The translations under genes were made by a program, and so were the position numbers. Source: Cardinalis cardinalis (taxonomy: Eukaryota > Chordata > Aves > Passeriformes > Cardinalidae). Taken from it: DNA of 64,000 bases. Shown piece after piece: positions 62,555-64,000 of the stretch. The notes beneath the pieces are model-generated. The model was given only the letters and a program-made list of their open reading frames with translations. It had not been told where the DNA came from and ran no database searches. Position 1 is the first letter of the stretch, and each line of letters opens with the position of its first letter. Location of the stretch: positions 2,807,897 through 2,871,896 of the forward strand of contig JACDOX010000004.1 in NCBI GenBank assembly GCA_014549065.1, read 5' to 3'.

Positions 62555-64000
62555 TGTAGCAATGAATGAGAGGGAATTGTGTTCTCAAGCAAGGATCACA
62601 TAACCTTCTTGTGTCTATCTTGAGTCTTGCAATGGCTATGAAGAGACAGAAGAACTTTAAATTCTTCCAGTGATCAGTATATGTCATATGCACACATTAC
62701 GTGAGTGTAAATTCAGATTATTTTACTTCTTGTCAATGTAAGTGTGATCTAGATATTGGGGAAAAATGTTATTTTTTATTACTGTTATTACTATTTTACA
62801 CAAATAAGATACTGCAGTGTAGTTAAGGGCTGCTTCACTATCACACATGAATAAATCAGTAATGGGAATACTAAAAATAGAGTGAAGGCCTAGTCATACT
62901 GAAATCAGTAGCAAAACACCCCCAGTAACTTTTCCCAGCATACTTCCATTTGTCCTCTTTCAGGATCCATTCAACAAACAAAGCTAAATTATATTCATTT
63001 CATTTACAATAAAAATTAATTACTTTGTTGATTCTGGCTCTGTTACCTAATAAGTATTGTCTACAAAAGGAGTTTTTAAGATATTGAGGGAATTTGTGGT
63101 TTTATTTNCTCTGTTCATCAGAAACTTGCTGTTTAAACTAATATGAATGTACTGCATTGAAATGATTATGTCACAGCATGTATTTTTGAGGCACAGTTTT
63201 ATTTATATACAGTTAGCACAATAAAGAAACTAATCAAATAAGATATATTGTCTGCTAAAGCAGCAACTATGCATAAGCAGCCATCAATAATCATAGGATG
63301 AGTAATATGCCAGCAACATTTCTCTGAGCAATTAAGGCTCTTACATATGAAGACTTATGAGTACACCAATGATTTCAGTGATTAGAGCATGTGGTGGGTT
63401 GTTATTAAAACATTACTGTTCAATCTAAATTTTCTTCTTCTTTCTTAGCAGTAAATATTTCCAACAGAAGTAGCTATATTAAGAGCAATAATGTGTGTGC
63501 ATCTTACCAAAGGGTTTTACCATCATGTATTTTGTCATAGGAACTTTCAGTGCCAGTGTTTTTAAAGATTTTGAAGTGTAACAGATAAAGGAAGACACAA
63601 GGCACAGTGAAGTCAAGTTGGATATAAAGACATTAGTTATTTTCCTTAACTTTCTGCTTTCTTTCCAATAACCCGTCCTGGAATTAAACACCAGAGCCTG
63701 CAATAGCAGTGCCTGAATCAAGTACAGTCAGTGCTACATTCAGGTAGCCTCAAGTGCAGAAGTTTTCTCCTTCAATGGTAATTCTAATGCTGGAGAGGTT
63801 TACTGGCTAAGGTGCAAACTTCAGCACCACATAGGTGTACACACAGAGCCTACATTTACAGGCTTGAGTGACTGTCATCAGGAATTGTATCTGTACAGTT
63901 TTCTACCATTACAACTGTTAGAAACAAAAAAAAGAAAATGTTATTGCAGGCAACTGTGTTTCTAAACAGAACAAATCAGAGCTGTAGAAATACTGCAGGG

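Larger units (their letters stand above)
1..64000 (+). other. ASCC3: Internal part of the ASCC3 gene (six exons, seven introns or intron parts)
   Basis: The whole window is transcribed-strand context of one gene. Six exons in the same orientation join without any frame correction into 297 codons that read as the first ATPase cassette of ASCC3, with motifs in the expected order: Q motif, Walker A, Ia, TGD, TTPEKWD, DEVH, SAT, linker, motif IV. The DEVH box and the APTGAGKT loop mark the Ski2/Brr2-like group. The near relatives SNRNP200 (Brr2) and HELZ2-type helicases differ in the flanking residues. ASCC3 acts in nuclear alkylation repair with ALKBH3 and in cytoplasmic rescue of collided ribosomes (yeast homologue Slh1). 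Neither gene end is present: there is no initiator exon, no stop-containing exon and no recognisable promoter or poly(A) site. Confidence 0.95.
59494..64000 (+). other. ASCC3: ASCC3 intron after exon F, 5' portion
   Basis: Starts with the consensus donor GTAAGT. Contains a 52-bp tandem duplication 20 bp inside the intron, an LTR near 62.1-62.6 kb, an old CR1-like fragment near 61.4 kb and an unclassified GC-richer block at 60.96-61.33 kb. No further ASCC3 exon was recognised up to 64000. Confidence 0.85.

Noticed and set aside
1..64000. CRISPR arrays, operons, tRNA or rRNA genes, attachment sites
   Set aside because: Vertebrate intron DNA. No regularly spaced repeats, cloverleaf sequences or rRNA-like blocks were seen.

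Overview
This window looks like nuclear DNA of a bird. It lies entirely inside one large protein-coding gene on the + strand. Six short exons, each flanked by AG/GT splice sites, encode consecutive pieces of ASCC3 (activating signal cointegrator 1 complex subunit 3). ASCC3 is a Ski2/Brr2-like helicase with two tandem cassettes. The avian assignment rests on several degraded CR1 LINEs, two of them ending in the ATTCTGTG-type tail, on solo LTRs that resemble bird endogenous-retrovirus families, and on AT-rich introns. The scattered single Ns are assembly ambiguities.

Layout: exon A 1351-1551 (Q motif, Walker A), exon B 2011-2151 (motif Ia, TGD), exon C 28512-28676 (TTPEKWD, DEVH box), exon D 39956-40132 (SAT motif, RecA1/RecA2 linker), exon E 43385-43456 (linker), exon F 59359-59493 (start of RecA2, VFVHARNAT). 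Together they are 891 nt, or 297 codons, in one continuous frame. All exon boundaries are phase 0. They cover RecA1 and the beginning of RecA2 of the first helicase cassette; by comparison with the roughly 2,200-residue vertebrate family this is about residues 460-760. The start codon, the second cassette, the Sec63 domains and the stop codon lie outside the window.

Introns make up about 98.6% of the sequence; the longest is 26.4 kb. They hold seven recognised CR1 pieces (near 15.3-16.7, 26.6-28.1, 32.8, 37.2, 54.0-55.1, 55.3-55.5 and 61.4 kb), four LTR pieces (7.7-8.3, 12.7-13.2, 38.1-38.4, 62.1-62.6 kb), microsatellites, several small tandem duplications and one possible decayed retrocopy on the minus strand (48.4-49.7 kb). 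All recognised CR1 and LTR pieces point in the same direction as the gene. I found no second gene, no tRNA or rRNA, no CRISPR array and no promoter that I can defend.

Function (family knowledge): ASCC3 is a 3'-5' helicase. It works with ASCC1/ASCC2 and ALKBH3 in alkylation-damage repair, and with ASCC2 and TRIP4 in the ribosome quality control trigger complex that dismantles collided ribosomes. I see no novel system here. The most useful leads are the in-frame exon architecture, the divergent exon F with a tandem duplication at its donor, the possible retrocopy, and a few candidate conserved non-coding blocks.
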